Positions 11,317 through 24,680 are shown, counted from the stretch's first letter. The stretch is DNA of 64,000 nucleotides from Brasenia schreberi (GCA_036023115.1 JAYKKT010000088.1:4573501-4637500), one strand, 5' to 3'. Numbers and translations: made by a program. Notes: a model not told the origin generated them from the letters alone.

Positions 11317-14300
11317 ATCTCTCTTTATATATAAATATATATAAATTGGGAGTTGTTACACCCTTCGATGTTAGATTCTACTGGACAATCTGCATCGTCC
11401 ATGACATAAAGATCGTACGTAGGTGCACTAAACGTGATGTGGGATGAGTGCCTTATCACATTTATGGTATGGACAGCAGTGATGAAGTAATGTCTACCGT
11501 AAGAAGCTCTCTAACGGCTCCCGAGATAGAGATTAGCATCACGGCATTTAGATAACTTGATTGCAACCCTTAACGAATTTATTCGACTGGGTTCCTAGGC
11601 CGCTATGCCTCTTGATGCAGTCGCGGGCTTTTGGATATCTTCAATCTGCTAGTAGCTTGGCTTGCTTCCTTGTCGAACCCTGATCCTTGAAAGTCTCCTT
11701 TGAATCTGCTGCTTAGGGTTGTGCCCTCAAGACCCCACCAAAGTCTTGGACGTTGTCTAACATAAAATATATAATTTGGTAGCAGTTTTCGTGCAAATGA
11801 GACAATGACCAAATTGATGGAACCGTCGGTATAAGCAAAAATAAATAAGTGAAGGAATTGGAAAGAACTGGTAGATAGATGTTTCTGGTTCTTCGAAATG
11901 TTGGTGGTGGATAGTTTTATTAGTGAATATCTCTAATTATAAGTTTCTTCTTACCTATACATGAAGCCAGGAATTAGAGGTGTATAAGAACAGTTATTCT
12001 CTGCCTTGGCACACAAGATGGACGCTCCCCACGTATGATTAACTCCATTGGTTGTTCTAATTTGTTTTGATTTCTTGGAGCTTATGATTTCCTGGATCAA
12101 TCAGGATATGTATGCTATTCTCTAAAATAACTTTGTTATATTTGATTATCTAGATAAGGTGGTGCATCGAGAAAGCCTTCTCATGGATCAGTGGCATCAG
12201 CTATGTCAATCTATTTTCGAGAAAAGCTCTTTGGTTTTCTTTTCCCTCTTTACTTTGTATGCAGAATGAAACTGAGGAAAGATTCGCTGATAATTGGGCA
12301 TGGGAAGCCGCTTGGTTATGCACGTTATGTTGCTTATCATTCACCACGATTGTCACGTACAATTGGTGGATCACTCGCAGGGACAAAAAATCCTATGAAG
12401 AGGTATGGTTCTACTTCTTAACTGCTATTATGATTGTCTTGCATGCATCAAATGTTAGAACAATAAGTGGCTAAAGGTCACAATAGGAATTATTGGTAGA
12501 CCAACTATTTCTTAAATACATATATTTTCTATATGACAATCTCTCAGACATTTCTAAAGCAGGTTTTATTGTGTCAGCCGGCCGAAGAACTCCATGATTG
12601 ATCTTTACTGTTCTTCTGTCGATCCGATCCTTTATCTGTAAGATCTAGTATATGGGTAATCATACTTAGTTCTTGATATATCCCCTTCAATGAATTGCTT
12701 TTTCTTTTTGGCAATAGCCATGAAAACAGTTCCCTTGTATAATAGATATGTAGAAAGCCTTCTTTCGTTTCTCCTTAGGTTTTCTAGTACCAGCAACAGG
12801 AGTCAACTTACAGTCTATAGCTCATGGTGAGATCCATGGGCTATAATACATAGTTCGCCCCACCCGAGACCATCCGAAGGGCTGTTCGCCTACCTCAAAA
12901 GAGTTTTTAGATCGTGAGATTTGAATACTAGCTGATTTTTCTTTCTTTCCTTCTTTCTAAAAGTAGGCAGTGTTCTTAATAGCAAATGACGGTCATATAA
13001 TTAGAATCAGCGCATAGGTCTCCCCTAATCATCACGTCATGATGGGGAAAGATTACCTTTCCCATTTTTTCTAGGGTAGACGGCTCTCCAGGGATTTCCC
13101 CCTCCCACTTACCAATCGAAGAGGCAGAGAGTCTGCATAGGCTCGCCTGAAAGCTCAAGAGCTTCATCTGTTAGAGAGGAGAAAGTAGCGAAGGAGAAAA
13201 GCGACTCGTCAAATAGTAATCAGCTAGGTTGATGAAATATATATGATTTTTCGACAACTTTATCATCTTCTTCTCCATGGGATGTTATGCAGAGAATGTA
13301 AACCAGTTGCAACAACCATTATTTTTTCTATGATTAATCGCTTTGTGTGTGCATAATTCTCAATGTTATTCATTAAAAGCATTGAGATTATTAGGTTTAA
13401 TGAATTTTTGAATAATTATATGGTTCTGTTTACAACTAAATGCTAATGTGGTGCAAGATAAAGCAAAATGGTGACTAAAAGTCCATGTAGTTGATGCCAC
13501 TTATGCGGTGCATGGCCGCTCGATCCATCATCTTCTCAATCCACCGTAGGAGGCAGAATGGAGAGTCCGCATATTGACGTGCGAGGGGCTCATCCGCTTT
13601 TTGCTTGTCTTGCACCTGGCCAATGCAGTTGCAGAGACTTTGTGCGTATAAGCAGCCCCGACTCAAACACCGGCTTAGTGAATTAGAAGACATGACTCCA
13701 TTAAAGTTATTGACAGACTATAAATAAGACAAAAAAGATAAAACAAAGAATTTCACATTTGTGAGTGATAGAACGTGAAAATTTGCCCTTTAATTGAAGG
13801 GAAGCGAAGGAGGCAGTGGCGGACTCAGTCTTTCTTTCTTTTTTCTAAAGGATGAGATGCACTTGTGTTTGAGATGAGGCACATTTATATTTTGATATTA
13901 CATTCAGGTGGCCGAATAACGACTCCTATATTTTTCAGATTTTCGACGAGAGCGAGAGGTGCGTGCCTCACCTTGTCCTAAAGTGGGTGTTAATAAGTTA
14001 TCAAACTCAATATTCAAGTATAAAATTTGGTTTATCTTATGTTTTTTCTTTCCTAAATCTACTAGTTTCTTACATTATTCGCAAGTGCTTGGGTGGGTGG
14101 AATGTTGCTATCCCATATATAACGATCACTAATCTTTTCGAAATAGAGACAAACAATCATCTTACTGGCATATAAAAGATGAGAAAAGAAAATTAGCATA
14201 CTGATCTATAAATACATTAAAGCATGTTTGGATCTAAACCAATCTTGACAAAATCCATGCTTATATATATATAGTGAGTAATTATTTTACTTGGGTAAAT

Positions 14301-14459
14301 TTCATATCTCTACGTTTCTTTGCTGAACGTTTTATATATATCTCTACTTCATTTCTTCTGTTGCCATATTCCAACTTTTAACCCTGTTTCAGCCAGTTTG
14401 GTGAAAGGTATGGAGGAGGTTCCGCAGAATTTTGGGTTTTTTGTTAATTTCAACCATTA
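11317..14459. other. Intergenic DNA, one weak candidate exon
   Basis: No gene family is recognised. ORFs at 11603-11812 and 13475-13693 (both minus) are short and have no motif that I know. A CAGTGGCGGA end-like sequence at 13814 resembles hAT MITE termini, but no partner end was found. The only splice-bounded open segment is 12265-12402, listed separately. Confidence 0.4.
12265..12402 (+). other. Candidate orphan exon, unrecognised
   Basis: A 138-nt segment is preceded by TTTGTATGCAG and followed by GTATGG, and it is open in two frames. One reads NETEERFADNW and onward. The other reads GHGKPLGYARYVAYH and onward, and looks more protein-like. I recognise neither and find no partner exons nearby. 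It could be a gene relic or chance. Confidence 0.2.
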
Positions 14460-14474
14460 AAGAAGGCTTTGGCA

Positions 14475-14735
14475 CAAAGACCCACAGGTCTTTCAGCCAG
14501 GGAATGGACTCAAGACAACCTTAAAGTTGAAGGTTATGAGTTCGAAACCCCCGGCACAAATTGGTGGGACTCCATGTAACCCCCAGTTTGCCCATAATAA
14601 AAGTAGACATTTCCGGTCCTAGTAAAACATGAAGTATAAATCAGGGTGGCGGCGAGTGATATGAAGTCTGACCACGAGTTCGACTCTTTGGGCGTACCCA
14701 CCCTTGTCCTCCTGTTGTAACTAGAAAAGAAAGAA
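14475..14735 (+). repeat. Two SINE-like tRNA-derived copies in tandem
   Basis: Two box-B-like motifs occur: GAGTTCGAAACCCCC near 14539 and ACGAGTTCGACTC near 14674. Each is followed by a short C-rich tail segment, the second ending CTCCTGTTGTAACTAGAAAAG-like. The stretch before the first motif matches the copies near 48220 and, on the minus strand, near 700. Box A is not clear in the second copy. I infer tRNA-derived SINE copies; the borders are approximate. Confidence 0.4.
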
Positions 14736-14785
14736 AGAACACTATAAAGCAACAATTGTTTTTGTTGGTTTGGCATCACTAAAGA

Positions 14786-14906
14786 CAGTGTCAGATCTAT
14801 ATTGAGGTGGGACGGTCGTCCCACCTGAAATTTGAAAAGCCAATGAAAAAGTTAAAGGGTGCGATTGAATTCATGACTACTAAAAAATATTTTAGATCCA
14901 CCACTG
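14786..14906. mobile_element. hAT-like MITE, 121 bp, with perfect 8-bp target duplication
   Basis: The element begins CAGTGTCAGATCTA and ends TAGATCCACCACTG, imperfect inverted repeats of 14 bp with a CAGTG terminus. Both sides are flanked by the same 8 bp, ACTAAAGA (14778-14785 and 14907-14914). An 8-bp duplication plus a CAGNG terminus is the hAT hallmark. The element is non-coding. The interior contains a short palindrome, GGTGGGACGGTCGTCCCACC. Confidence 0.75.
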
Positions 14907-14918
14907 ACTAAAGAGGTA

Positions 14919-14982
14919 CATATATATACATATATATACATATATATACATATATATATACATATACATATATATACATTAC

Positions 14983-15041
<59 letters not shown>
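14919..15041. repeat. Interrupted (TA)n/(TATACA)n microsatellite
   Basis: An AT-alternating tract is broken at regular intervals by AC steps (ACATATATAT units). It begins just after the 121-bp MITE. Confidence 0.9.
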
Positions 15042-15044
<3 letters not shown>

Positions 15045-15574
15045 TTGATGTACAGTAGGTTGGATGAAGAAGTCCATACAACTTACAGTGCTATGTTCAT
15101 CTCGACACACACTTTGAGATGAAATTGGAAAAGCTCTCAAAGGGTCTAGCAAAATTGTCGAGGCCAATAAATCCTCTTGGCGATCTGTGAAAACATTACT
15201 AACTCAGTCAACGTGGTTTCACCGTTTTCTCTTGATGGCTCAATAATAGGACAATGCTTTCTACTAGTGTTAGATCTCCTAATCCAGGTAAGCAATCATA
15301 TTGTTAATACTGAAAAAGTGTAATTTCATGCTTCTTGGTAGGCATTGCAGGGTTGGATTTATTAATTGAGCATGATTGAGAGCTCTTTATCTCCTTTCAA
15401 AAATAATCTTTGAGCAAGAATGCTAAAAAGGCGTTGATTGTTTGCTAAGAATGTCATTAGTGTGAAATATGAAATTGTTGGCAACATGATACCTGACATA
15501 AAATGGTACAAGTTGTATGATTGTTTCAATCTTGTAACAAGAACAAAAAATTTGATTCCTATTCAGATGAAACT

Positions 15575-16520
15575 ATTTCTTAAACATTGTATTCATTGAT
15601 TTAGAGAAGGACTTTCATAGAATACCAAGTAATATTCTTTGAAGAGTTTTAGAGAAGAAATGTATTCGATTGTCATACATCAAACTTATAAACAATATGT
15701 AGGGACTAATGATTTCTTTAAAATTAATATTGTATTAGATCAAGGGTCATCTCTGAGTCTATACTAGTTCACTTTTGTTATAGATGAGTTAACAAAAATT
15801 GAAAATGAAGTAACATGGTGTATGCTATTTGCAAATGGTATTATAGTAGTAGACGAGTTAAAGGAAGGAGGTAACAACAAACTTGCATTATAGAAAGAAA
15901 CGTTAAAAACAAAGGTTTTAGAAATAGTAGAACAATGACAAAATATATAAAGTGCAAGTTTAGTAATCTTGTTTAACCAGATGATGTGGAAGTTAAAATG
16001 AATAGACATTGAATCTCTTGAAATGAAAATTTTGAGTATTTAAGATCAATTTTTTAAAGTGATGAAAAACTCAATGGAGATGTTATACATAACCCCAAGT
16101 GTTCTATGTGATAAGAAGATACAACTAAAGTTGAAATGCCAACATTATAAAGTAGCAACTAAAACAATAATATTATTGGTCAATCGATTTATTAACATTG
16201 CAAAAGATGTCTATAGAAAAAATGAAAATGTTGTACTGGACATGTGAAACACAAAGAAAGACCATGCTGCTGATGAGGCTATTAGACAATAAGCTAAACT
16301 ATAGAAGATAAGATGAAAGAGATAAGTTTAAGATAATTTGAACACAGAGAAACAATCAAAGGAGGCTTAGTAAGAAGGTATGAGAAACTATTAAAAATAA
16401 TATGATTTTTTTAAGATAACTATTGATATGTCACAAGATTACATGCTATGTCATCAAAGAATTCATGTAAAAGACCCCCACCTAGTGTGAAAAAAGCTTG
16501 GTTGTTATTGTTGTATAAAC
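15575..16520 (+). mobile_element. Decayed RTE-type LINE, 3' part
   Basis: Sequence and order match the better-preserved LINE at 44905-46818. A stretch near 15590 corresponds to the [12 protein letters not shown] block, one near 15800 to the [11 protein letters not shown] block (here FANGI, so the catalytic Asp pair is lost), and one near 16090 to the [10 protein letters not shown] block. The end near 16472-16517 matches the conserved ADP-coding 3' terminus and a short TTG-rich tail. Stops and indels run throughout, so it is dead. The 5' portion is missing. Confidence 0.75.
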
Positions 16521-18329
16521 TTGTTTCTTACACGAAAATGAAATGATACAACACAATCACTATCCCAAACACAAAATTGTCACTCCTAATGCATTCAGGA
16601 ATATGGTTAGGATTGTGTCCAAGAAAACTAAAAATTACAAGCGAAAATAGTATACGGGCTGGAAGAAAGTTTCATGGTTGTTGGTCCTATTCCATTAAGT
16701 ACTTAAAAGTTAGTAGTATACATGATCAAATCCTTTTCCCTTCATTTATTGGAGCTTGGCTCCAGCTATATATAGCTGGAAAAGGGACGGGCCTGCTGAG
16801 TTTGAGCTCATTCCTGGCCAAGGGAGCAATTTCAAGAATCTGGCCATGGTCCAAACTCATCCTATCCATTGCACCCCTCTATTTATATATAGACTATTAT
16901 GACATGACTTTTAGTACCACTTAAATTAAATCATGTTACATCTATGATCACCATTTTGCAGGTTTATTTTCGGCAAGCAATAGTGGCTGAAGCCCCCCTA
17001 ACAAAAGAGAGAAGCCTAAGGCAAGAAGCCCATGCATCATATGTAAAGAATTTGAAAAAACTCAAGTTAGATTTCAAACAAGGAGCAGATGGATTGTATA
17101 TTGAAGGTGTGGAGAAAATGCAAGGAGAACTAAAGAGAGTTAGTCATGAGAAATGGCTGCTTGATACTGAAATCGCTACCATAAATAAAGTTTTAGAGGA
17201 GATAAGAAAGAACCAAGAAGAGGCAAAGCATTTACTTAAGCACCAAGTTCAAGATCAATATGACAACCATATAACGTCTGCCTTTAATATATTCTCATAC
17301 TCACAGTTGGTTGCTGCCACAAATAACTTTGATCGAAGTCTAAAAATTGGAGATGGACGTCTGGGTTCAATGTATAAGGGTCACGTCCAGTCTCTGTTGG
17401 TAGCTATCAAATTGATAAATGGTGAATTCATGGATAAGCAGGTAAGTTTTTTAAGGTCTAAAAATTATATTTGTATATTCATAAGTATGTATGTCTTTAT
17501 GTACGTGTGTATGTGTTATAAATTGAAGCCATGTCGTATATTCCGGGAGGACCAGGAGATATCTAGTTTGAGGGAAAATCTTAATTTTACAAAGTATCAT
17601 CGTGGCTCAAAGAAGAAGCATGACATGAACCAGAACAAAAGCCAACCTCATTTCACAAGGATTATATAAGAAATTTTCAATTCCATACGAGCAGTTCACA
17701 TTTATTCCAAAGCTTATATACAAGCAGTGAACATTTTTACAGATTATATAGAACAGCCTCACCAGAACTTCACCCAATCGGACTTTGCCTGACCTCAAAA
17801 GGTCTTTAAGTCCACCGGGACAGTTCATGAGTCATTGCGGTGTTTGGCAACTATATGTATGCATAAATAACAACATGCAATTCCAAATACAGATAACCGA
17901 GTTCTGTACTGTAAATGGTCACGCACACTTGCTTTCACCAATGGGTTTATGCGAAGAGCCAAAGGCGCTGGTCTACAAGTATCTCCCCAACGGCAGCCTT
18001 CAGGATCGGCTGGTATTAAAGGAGGGAATGCCACCATTGCCATGGCAGACGCGAACACGAATAGTTGCAGAGATTTGCTCAGCTTTGATATTTCTTCATA
18101 ATGCCGGAACAGCTAATGACTGTTTGAAGCTTACCAACGTCCTTCTTGATGCCAACCTCTCAGCAAAGATCGTTAGCTCTGTACGCAAGTTAGACAACAT
18201 TTCTGTGTCGCTTGCCCAACTTGAAGACATCTTCTCTCTTGGGATAATAATTTTGCAACTACTTACAGGTAAATCACCTTTCAACTTGTCATAGGTAGCG
18301 TATTGTTTCCTGCCAAGGGTAATGACACG

Positions 18330-18334
18330 ATACC

Positions 18335-18362
<28 letters not shown>
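18330..18362. repeat. (TA)n microsatellite
   Basis: A short TA tract lies in the last visible intron of the broken U-box/kinase gene. Confidence 0.9.
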
Positions 18363-18366
<4 letters not shown>

Positions 18367-18871
18367 GTGTAGGCATACGCACACGTGTATATATACATCT
18401 AAAGAAAGAAAGAGAGCACCTTATGATTTTGAACCAATCGAGTATTCTTTTCCTCATTATGATGCATATCAAGAGCTTTATAGGATATGAAAAGAGGCTT
18501 TGTTTAATATTCCATATATAAATTCACTATTATGCCTCAGATTTTAATGGTTTAAAAGTCGGTTTCTGTTTAGTGAATGTGCCAAGCAAGATGGTGCTAT
18601 TTATTTGTTGAATAATATAAAAATGGCTCATGGAAGAAGCACAATTGTTTCTGAGATTAGCCAAAAGGGAGGAACCAAAATATTAGAAATCTTTAGACAG
18701 TGAAGATGGAAATAAAGAAATAACTGTACATAATGAATAACCTAGAATTTTGAGAAAACCTTATAAAAGACTAATTCTATTAATAGATGAATTTTACAAT
18801 TTTCGCATGCACTTGGATTCTTAGTCCTATCTCGATGGTTCTAGTGTCACAAAGGGGTCTGTAGTTATAAC

Positions 18872-19010
18872 TAGACATGGTTGGTTCCTAACCGGCCCGG
18901 TAGTTCCAATCGGTTGAACCTAAAACCGAAATAGGCCCGGAACGATTCTGGCACTAATTTTGGTGATTTTGGTCGGATAACACCATCAAAACGATTGACG
19001 AAAAAAAACT
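18872..19010. repeat. Fragment of a TAGACATG-type inverted-repeat element
   Basis: It starts TAGACATGG and continues with alternating GGTTCC and AACCGG-rich sequence, like the 533-bp element at 39049-39581. I found no matching right end or target duplication, so it is called a fragment. Confidence 0.35.
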
Positions 19011-19553
19011 CGAGATAAAGCCGGCTCGAGAGAGGAAGCTTTAAGGCTGTCTTAGCTGGCTTGAATATCCATACAAGGTGTGGTTTGACTTCAGTCAAAT
19101 ACCCTTACTCCAATCATTTTATGAACTGCCGGAAGTATCAATCTTTTCTCTGCTAGAACGGATTGCTATTAAGATGCTTCAATTGTATACATGTTTTACA
19201 GGAAATAAACTGGACTTTGTGGATGTGAGAGGGACACGCTTGAGGGATATTCGAAGAGCAGTGCGAAGGCGCCGAGTTGAGAGGATAGTCGATCAGTGGG
19301 CCGGCGAATGGCCACCTTCCATAGCTTTGCAATTAGCAATTATGGGTTTAGAATGCTGGGATGCAGAGGACAAGAATAGTTTGCCAAACTTGGAATCACA
19401 TCTTCGAAGCATTTTGCACTTAATGGAGATAGTAGCAGAAGTTATTAACTCTTCTTTGCTCAGCCTGGGTCTGTCATCACTATCTGCAGCCTCCCTGCAT
19501 ACTAAACTTGAGTATCCTACATCATATTTCGTCTGTCCTGCTAACTGATTAAG

Positions 19554-19967
19554 GTAGGTAAAGTTTTCTCACATTTACAGTACAGAAGAGAATTTAACTC
19601 GCAATCCTTTCTAATTTTACATTTAGATCTCCCACCTCTTCAAATGGGAATTCCGGTTCCTGGCCATAGGGTGGCAATTTCTGATCCATTAATTCAGAAA
19701 GCCGATCTGATTCGTGTCTGGAAAATCCAGGCCTGTGTTGAGCCGAAGCAAGTAAAAAGCAAATCAATACATTAATACAAATGTACATACATACATGATC
19801 AATGATGAAGATTTTAATTAAAAGAATAAGTATTGTTGTACATACACTTTTGTATGTTTCATTTAATATACTATATGTATTAAATACTTTTTTTATCTCA
19901 AAGATTGGGCATTGGAGATGTTTATGCATGATTATGCATTATTAACTCATCATGTATTTAAAACTAC

Positions 19968-19999
<32 letters not shown>

Positions 20000-22900
20000 G
20001 TTTCAATAAGAGTAAACCTGATCATATTGAGTTTGGTTCAAACAGGGTCAAGTTGTGACCAACCTAGTTTGATTTGACTCAAACCACCTGATTTCCCACA
20101 CTTACATAAAATGATGACTCATATAATAAGATGGGAGTGAATTCATGAGAACTGATCTTGGCATCAAGAATTTGCATCCTCGATTGAATTACTGATGATA
20201 ATTTGTCCCAACACACCCTTAAACTAGTCCATCCATGCATGCGTGCATACATGCTCGTACAAACACACAGAAATGTCAATTGATCTACTGATCTTTACAC
20301 AAACTTCAAAGTCTGTTGCTCTTTTAAATTGTACACGAACATTTTGTTGCTTTCAATTTATCTTGTTTCGTCATTCTTATATGTTGTGTTATGTTCAAAT
20401 TGTAGAAAAACGTTTTGACCTGCAAATGCCCCGTGCAGGGATATGAAGTTCAGTGACTTTGGTGGTTCCAGAATGGTCTATGTGATCGACGCAAGGCTCA
20501 ACTTCTAAATGACCAACACAAGAGGTCGTCTCACCTCTTCCATGCAAAAATATTTAGAGCTACATAACTTTATTTTTCTTGTTTCTTTTACAAGAATGAA
20601 ATAGGGCTTTCTCTGCAATCGAAGAGGGCTTTAGGGCTCTCAATCTGCGTCCGAACTGCTGATTACGGCTTGCGAACATTGATTGTTCTTTTCTCTTTGT
20701 ATATGAATAGTTGACAACTACGACACTTTCTTTATCTGATTGATAAGTTGGAAACACCTTTTGATCGAGTGGGAAAAACCGAGCAGAAAGCTCCAAGAGT
20801 GGCTTTAGCTCGCGCCCTCGGGCCTATGGCAGTCATTAGGTTTCACTTTGTGGCAGTGTCCATGAGATGGATGCTCCTAACTTTGCAGTTGGTTGGGAAT
20901 TTGACTCCAATGGAGTGCATTGCCCTTGAATTAAAAAAAAAACATGTCTATCCGAACACACCACCAACGTGAATAAATATCGTACTGGTCTCATCTTGTA
21001 CAAGGTAGCAACGTGCAAAGTCTCATAGTTTACTATATGATTATGTATTTCTTAGTGAATAACGAAAAAATAATTCAGAAAGCTAAATGTTCTGCTAAAA
21101 ACCAATGAAACTGTACAATAATATGAAATAATATCGTATGATATAAAATAACATATAAAGAAAATCTGGAGTAGAAACTAAAATTTTGCTAAACGGTTTG
21201 GACCAAACATGGAAATAAAAGGCTGCTGGTTCAGAAGTCATAAAAGAAGAGGATTGAAAGACATATTTATTAGCCAAAGTAATTCATGTATAAGAAATTA
21301 ATGCTTATGATATGGTTGGGGTATTACCCAACAAGTTTCAATGTGATCCGAGTACATGCAGACCCTGAGTGTGGTTCTCTGTAGGTGAAATAGATAGAGA
21401 ACAACTACATGGTTGTGTCGCATTTTCTTTCATTATGGCATTTGAAACATTAATAAGGATCACAGTTGGTATTGAATCTTCCAGTATCGAGTCACGAGGA
21501 GGATTTTAGCAAAAGGAAAAATCAGAGAGAAATACTGTAAAATACTGCAACAGTTATTTTTGCCTTCTCTGCTACTCCTACATATTTGTACGACTTTTCA
21601 TTTTAGTAGGGTAGAAGTGGCTTAGTTTGGTGCCTCTTCTATTTCAATTTTAGAAGAATTTTAAGAAATTATTAGAATTAAATCTAATATAAACACGTAT
21701 AATTATAAGGTTAATATGGCCATAAAAACTATAATAGGAGTTATCTTCTCCAACTTAACCATTTAAATATATATATATATAACACCTCCTACTATATTTT
21801 CTTCTAGTTGTGTCCAATCATTACACTAGATACCATCACAATCACTAGGTATTTTCAGTTGTATCAACTTCGAAACTTGAGCAGAATCATGATACACCTG
21901 GTACCTTCTACTTTTCCAATTCTACTCCAACGACATACAATAGATCCCACCTTTTTGTGTATTTTCAAGTTATATCATGTTTAGCTGCGTGAGTTGAATT
22001 CTGATACATTGAATACCTCCCATTTTTGTTCAAATTTTCAGTTGTATCACTTTGCCTCATAAGTTGAATCCACTTCTACCGATTTTTCCTATTGTACCAC
22101 TTGGTTGCATGAGTTGAACTCTAATACATCCAACATCATCTTTCAGTTGTATCTTTCATGATGTACAACACACATCCTACTTGTGATTTACTTTCTTTAG
22201 TTGTATCAATTATATGGTTTTACCTAGGCAGTCCAATTTCGAGTAAACTGGAACCAATACTTTCAAACCGTCCATTCCAGTTCTCTCAAAACTAGGAACA
22301 AGAACCAAACAGGACCAGGCCGGTTCTTGCTTCAATTCCAAATTGTTAGGAACCATGAAAAATACAAAAATGAAATTAGAAGTTTAAAAAATACAGAACC
22401 AATTCTTTAAGCCGTTGGATCTGCTTCCATGAAACCAAACAAGGAGTCCTCAGTTTGGTTCCTGCTCTAGGTTTTGCAGATTTCTTGTTAGATTCGGATC
22501 CGGTTGGAATTGCCAATCTAATGCTCGAAAAAACATGTCCAATTTTACTCCTATAACTTCCATGAGTTTAAGCATCTCCCCACATAATAGCTCATGTACT
22601 CTTATTTGTTATGTGGTTTTATCGTGTCCCATATATTTTTCTTGCATGAGTAAGACCTTAGGCATATCTTAATAAAGCTACCATGTATAGAGATCAAATT
22701 CTTCGATATGCCAATTTTGGAGAAGAAATTCATCAAAACTCCCTTTAGAGAAGGGATATGTTGAGATAACGTAATGATGCACAACTATTATATGCTTGTC
22801 CTTGGAATGAAGACTCCAAGTTTCATGAGTCATATTACAAGCAACACACTTAACCTATTGTGTTAGGAAAGCTATACAAAGAACTAAGAAAGAACACCTC

Positions 22901-23280
22901 CTCCAAATATAAAATTGAAGAGAGGTATAACTTCTAAAGGATATGTTCTTTTTAACCTTTTCACTATGGCATTTTAATAAGTCATGAACCATTCATTAAT
23001 CACATGCATCATCAACTATATAGATTCATAAGATACAGGGCTGAGTTAATATAACAACCCTTAAAGAAGCACCCCTTTCTTAAACAAAGGTCACATCCTA
23101 TAAATGTATAGTCATATCTTTTCAGGAGATTAAATAACCACAAGATGTGGATCCAATTACTAAGATTAACTATATCACTTTGGCGATTTGGGTGAATAAT
23201 ACCATCATTTGTAAATCGTGATCAATATGAAAAATACACCACCAATATATAATATAAGACATACATATGTACCTACTATA
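19554..23280. other. Intergenic DNA, no gene seen
   Basis: The ORFs are short and unrecognised. A (CT)n(TA)n tract lies at about 19972-20000. The 21780-22200 stretch repeats short TTGTATCA-type words without a clear unit. The 22200-22545 stretch is rich in GGAACC and CCGGTT words, like the inverted-repeat elements elsewhere in the window, but I could not define ends. Confidence 0.4.
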
Positions 23281-23295
23281 TAAGTATATATACAT

Positions 23296-23299
23296 ATTC

Positions 23300-23337
<38 letters not shown>

Positions 23338-23346
23338 ATGTATATA
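23296..23346. repeat. (TA)n(TG)n microsatellite
   Basis: About eight TA units are followed by about twelve TG units, then TATGTATATATA. Confidence 0.9.
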
Positions 23347-23909
23347 TAAAACTCTTGGACCTCGACTGTTGGGTCTCATCAATGGTAAGATGTGCATGAA
23401 AAACCAAAGGTGTTTTTGTAAGGTGAAAGTACAAAAGCAAGTACATTGTTTTTTACACACATCCTAACTATTGAATGGGCACAATCTATAATTAGGAATA
23501 CAAGAGTACCCTAGCATTCCTAATCTCTCTCTCTATCTATATATATAATCATAAGGTTTATTCTATTTGGAGTTCTTTCACGTGCTATATATTGTTTAGA
23601 AAACAACATTATCATAACCATGTGCTCTACCTTTATACCAAACAGTAGATCTATAATGACGTCTTAAATTATGAATTCTATGACATAAATAGTAAGCCTA
23701 TACAAAGGATCTTACATGTTATCATGATGATTTTGCTATCATTTCACCTATTCATAACATGGTGCACACCATACTTTCCTCATAGGTAAATAATTCGTCA
23801 CAAAAAAGGTACCATGATCATGTGATATAACATAACCATTATTTTCATGTACAAAAAAAAACTTACATCATTTTCATACTCATGCAAGATAACTTGAGTG
23901 CGATACTAA

Positions 23910-24680
23910 TATTTTATGTTGTACGTGCCTTGGTTGCGGGTTGGTGGCTGGCATCTTCTTGCATGTTGTATCTGCCTTGGTTCATTAGTTGTGTGGGCCT
24001 TGTCTCCAGCAGCTTCATGGTGTTTTGTTGCCACAGGTTGTTTAGGTGCTAGACCAACAAGATCGATCTTGTTGGTAGGCATATGCTTGTCCCACATACC
24101 GGTTTCGGCCCATCGCTCCTAAGATGGTTTGACCTACTGGTCGGCGTCTTGGGGTGTTACATGCCGGTGGTCATATGCCTGTCTACCACACACTGGAACC
24201 TTTCGGTAGTGAAATGCTTGCCCGATATCTGTTGGTGCCATGGGGTGTTTCCGTGCCCCGGTGGTCATATCCTTGTTTACCGAGCAGTGGAACCCTGTTG
24301 GTAGACTTAGTCTCGGGCCTCAAAAAGTATCTTGTTTTTGTCATATTTTTGGTGTTCCTTCTATGATGGGGTGGAGACAAATTTTGGATGGCTTGATGAT
24401 TCCAATAGGTACATGGCCTCTAAGATAGATAGGCTTGGGTAACACATAAATACCTTAACATGTCTTCGTGCAATTGTTCGTCATTGGCCATTCGCCTTGA
24501 GAGCAGGTGGCTTGCCGGCATCAACTTGCATCTAGTACATGTGGCTTGTCTCACATGCCAAGTGACGTTCAGGTGTTGGACTAGTGATCCTGTTGGTATT
24601 AATATGCTTGTTTCACATATGGTGGTTTGGCCTATTGGTTGGCCAAGTGACAGTGTACTTGTCTCACTTCCTACTTAGAT
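23910..24680. repeat. Degenerate tandem-like repeat block
   Basis: Phrases such as GGTGGTCATAT, TGTTGGTA, ATGCTTGTCCCACATA and GGAACC recur about every 90-100 bp. The clearest pair is near 24166 and 24261, where about 45 bp match with scattered changes. The GC content is higher than in the flanks. Short ORFs on both strands reflect the repeats and are not supported as genes. Confidence 0.4.

Larger units (their letters stand above)
16962..19553 (+). pseudogene. Broken U-box/kinase gene (PUB33-like), 3 exons seen
   Basis: Exons 16962-17441, 17893-18268 and 19202-19553 join in frame at GT/AG sites. Exon 1 encodes a Lys/Glu-rich coiled coil, then FSYSQLVAATNNFD, a glycine loop (GDGRLGSMYKG) and the VAIK lysine. 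Exon 2 carries the C-lobe: LVYKYLPNGSLQDRL, then NDCLKLTNVLLD where the HRD motif should be (Asp replaced by Cys), and no DFG. Exon 3 continues to the start of a U-box (PTSYFVCP) and stops at TGA 19546-19548, just before a donor at 19554. The intact paralogous layout at 31637-38147 has the rest of the U-box in a following exon; I found none here. I also found no USP-domain exons upstream. In this family U-box proteins are E3 ubiquitin ligases, but this copy has no complete U-box. The call is degraded gene; a truncated expressed protein is possible. Confidence 0.75.

Noticed and set aside
12560..13700. Possible organelle DNA insertion, from the slightly different composition
   Set aside because: I could not identify any plastid or mitochondrial gene in it.
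13814..13830. CAGTGGCGGACTCAG, like one end of the 121-bp MITE
   Set aside because: No partner end or target duplication was found.
19594..19929. Minus-strand ORF of 111 codons with a Pro/Glu-rich start
   Set aside because: No known motif, and it lies just past the broken U-box gene. I tested it as the missing U-box exon and it does not match.
20440..20515. An open stretch reading KFSDFGGSRMV after a CAG, like the DFG segment of a receptor kinase
   Set aside because: Only about 20 codons, with no other kinase motif on either side. Too short to call a gene or the missing part of the upstream pseudogene.
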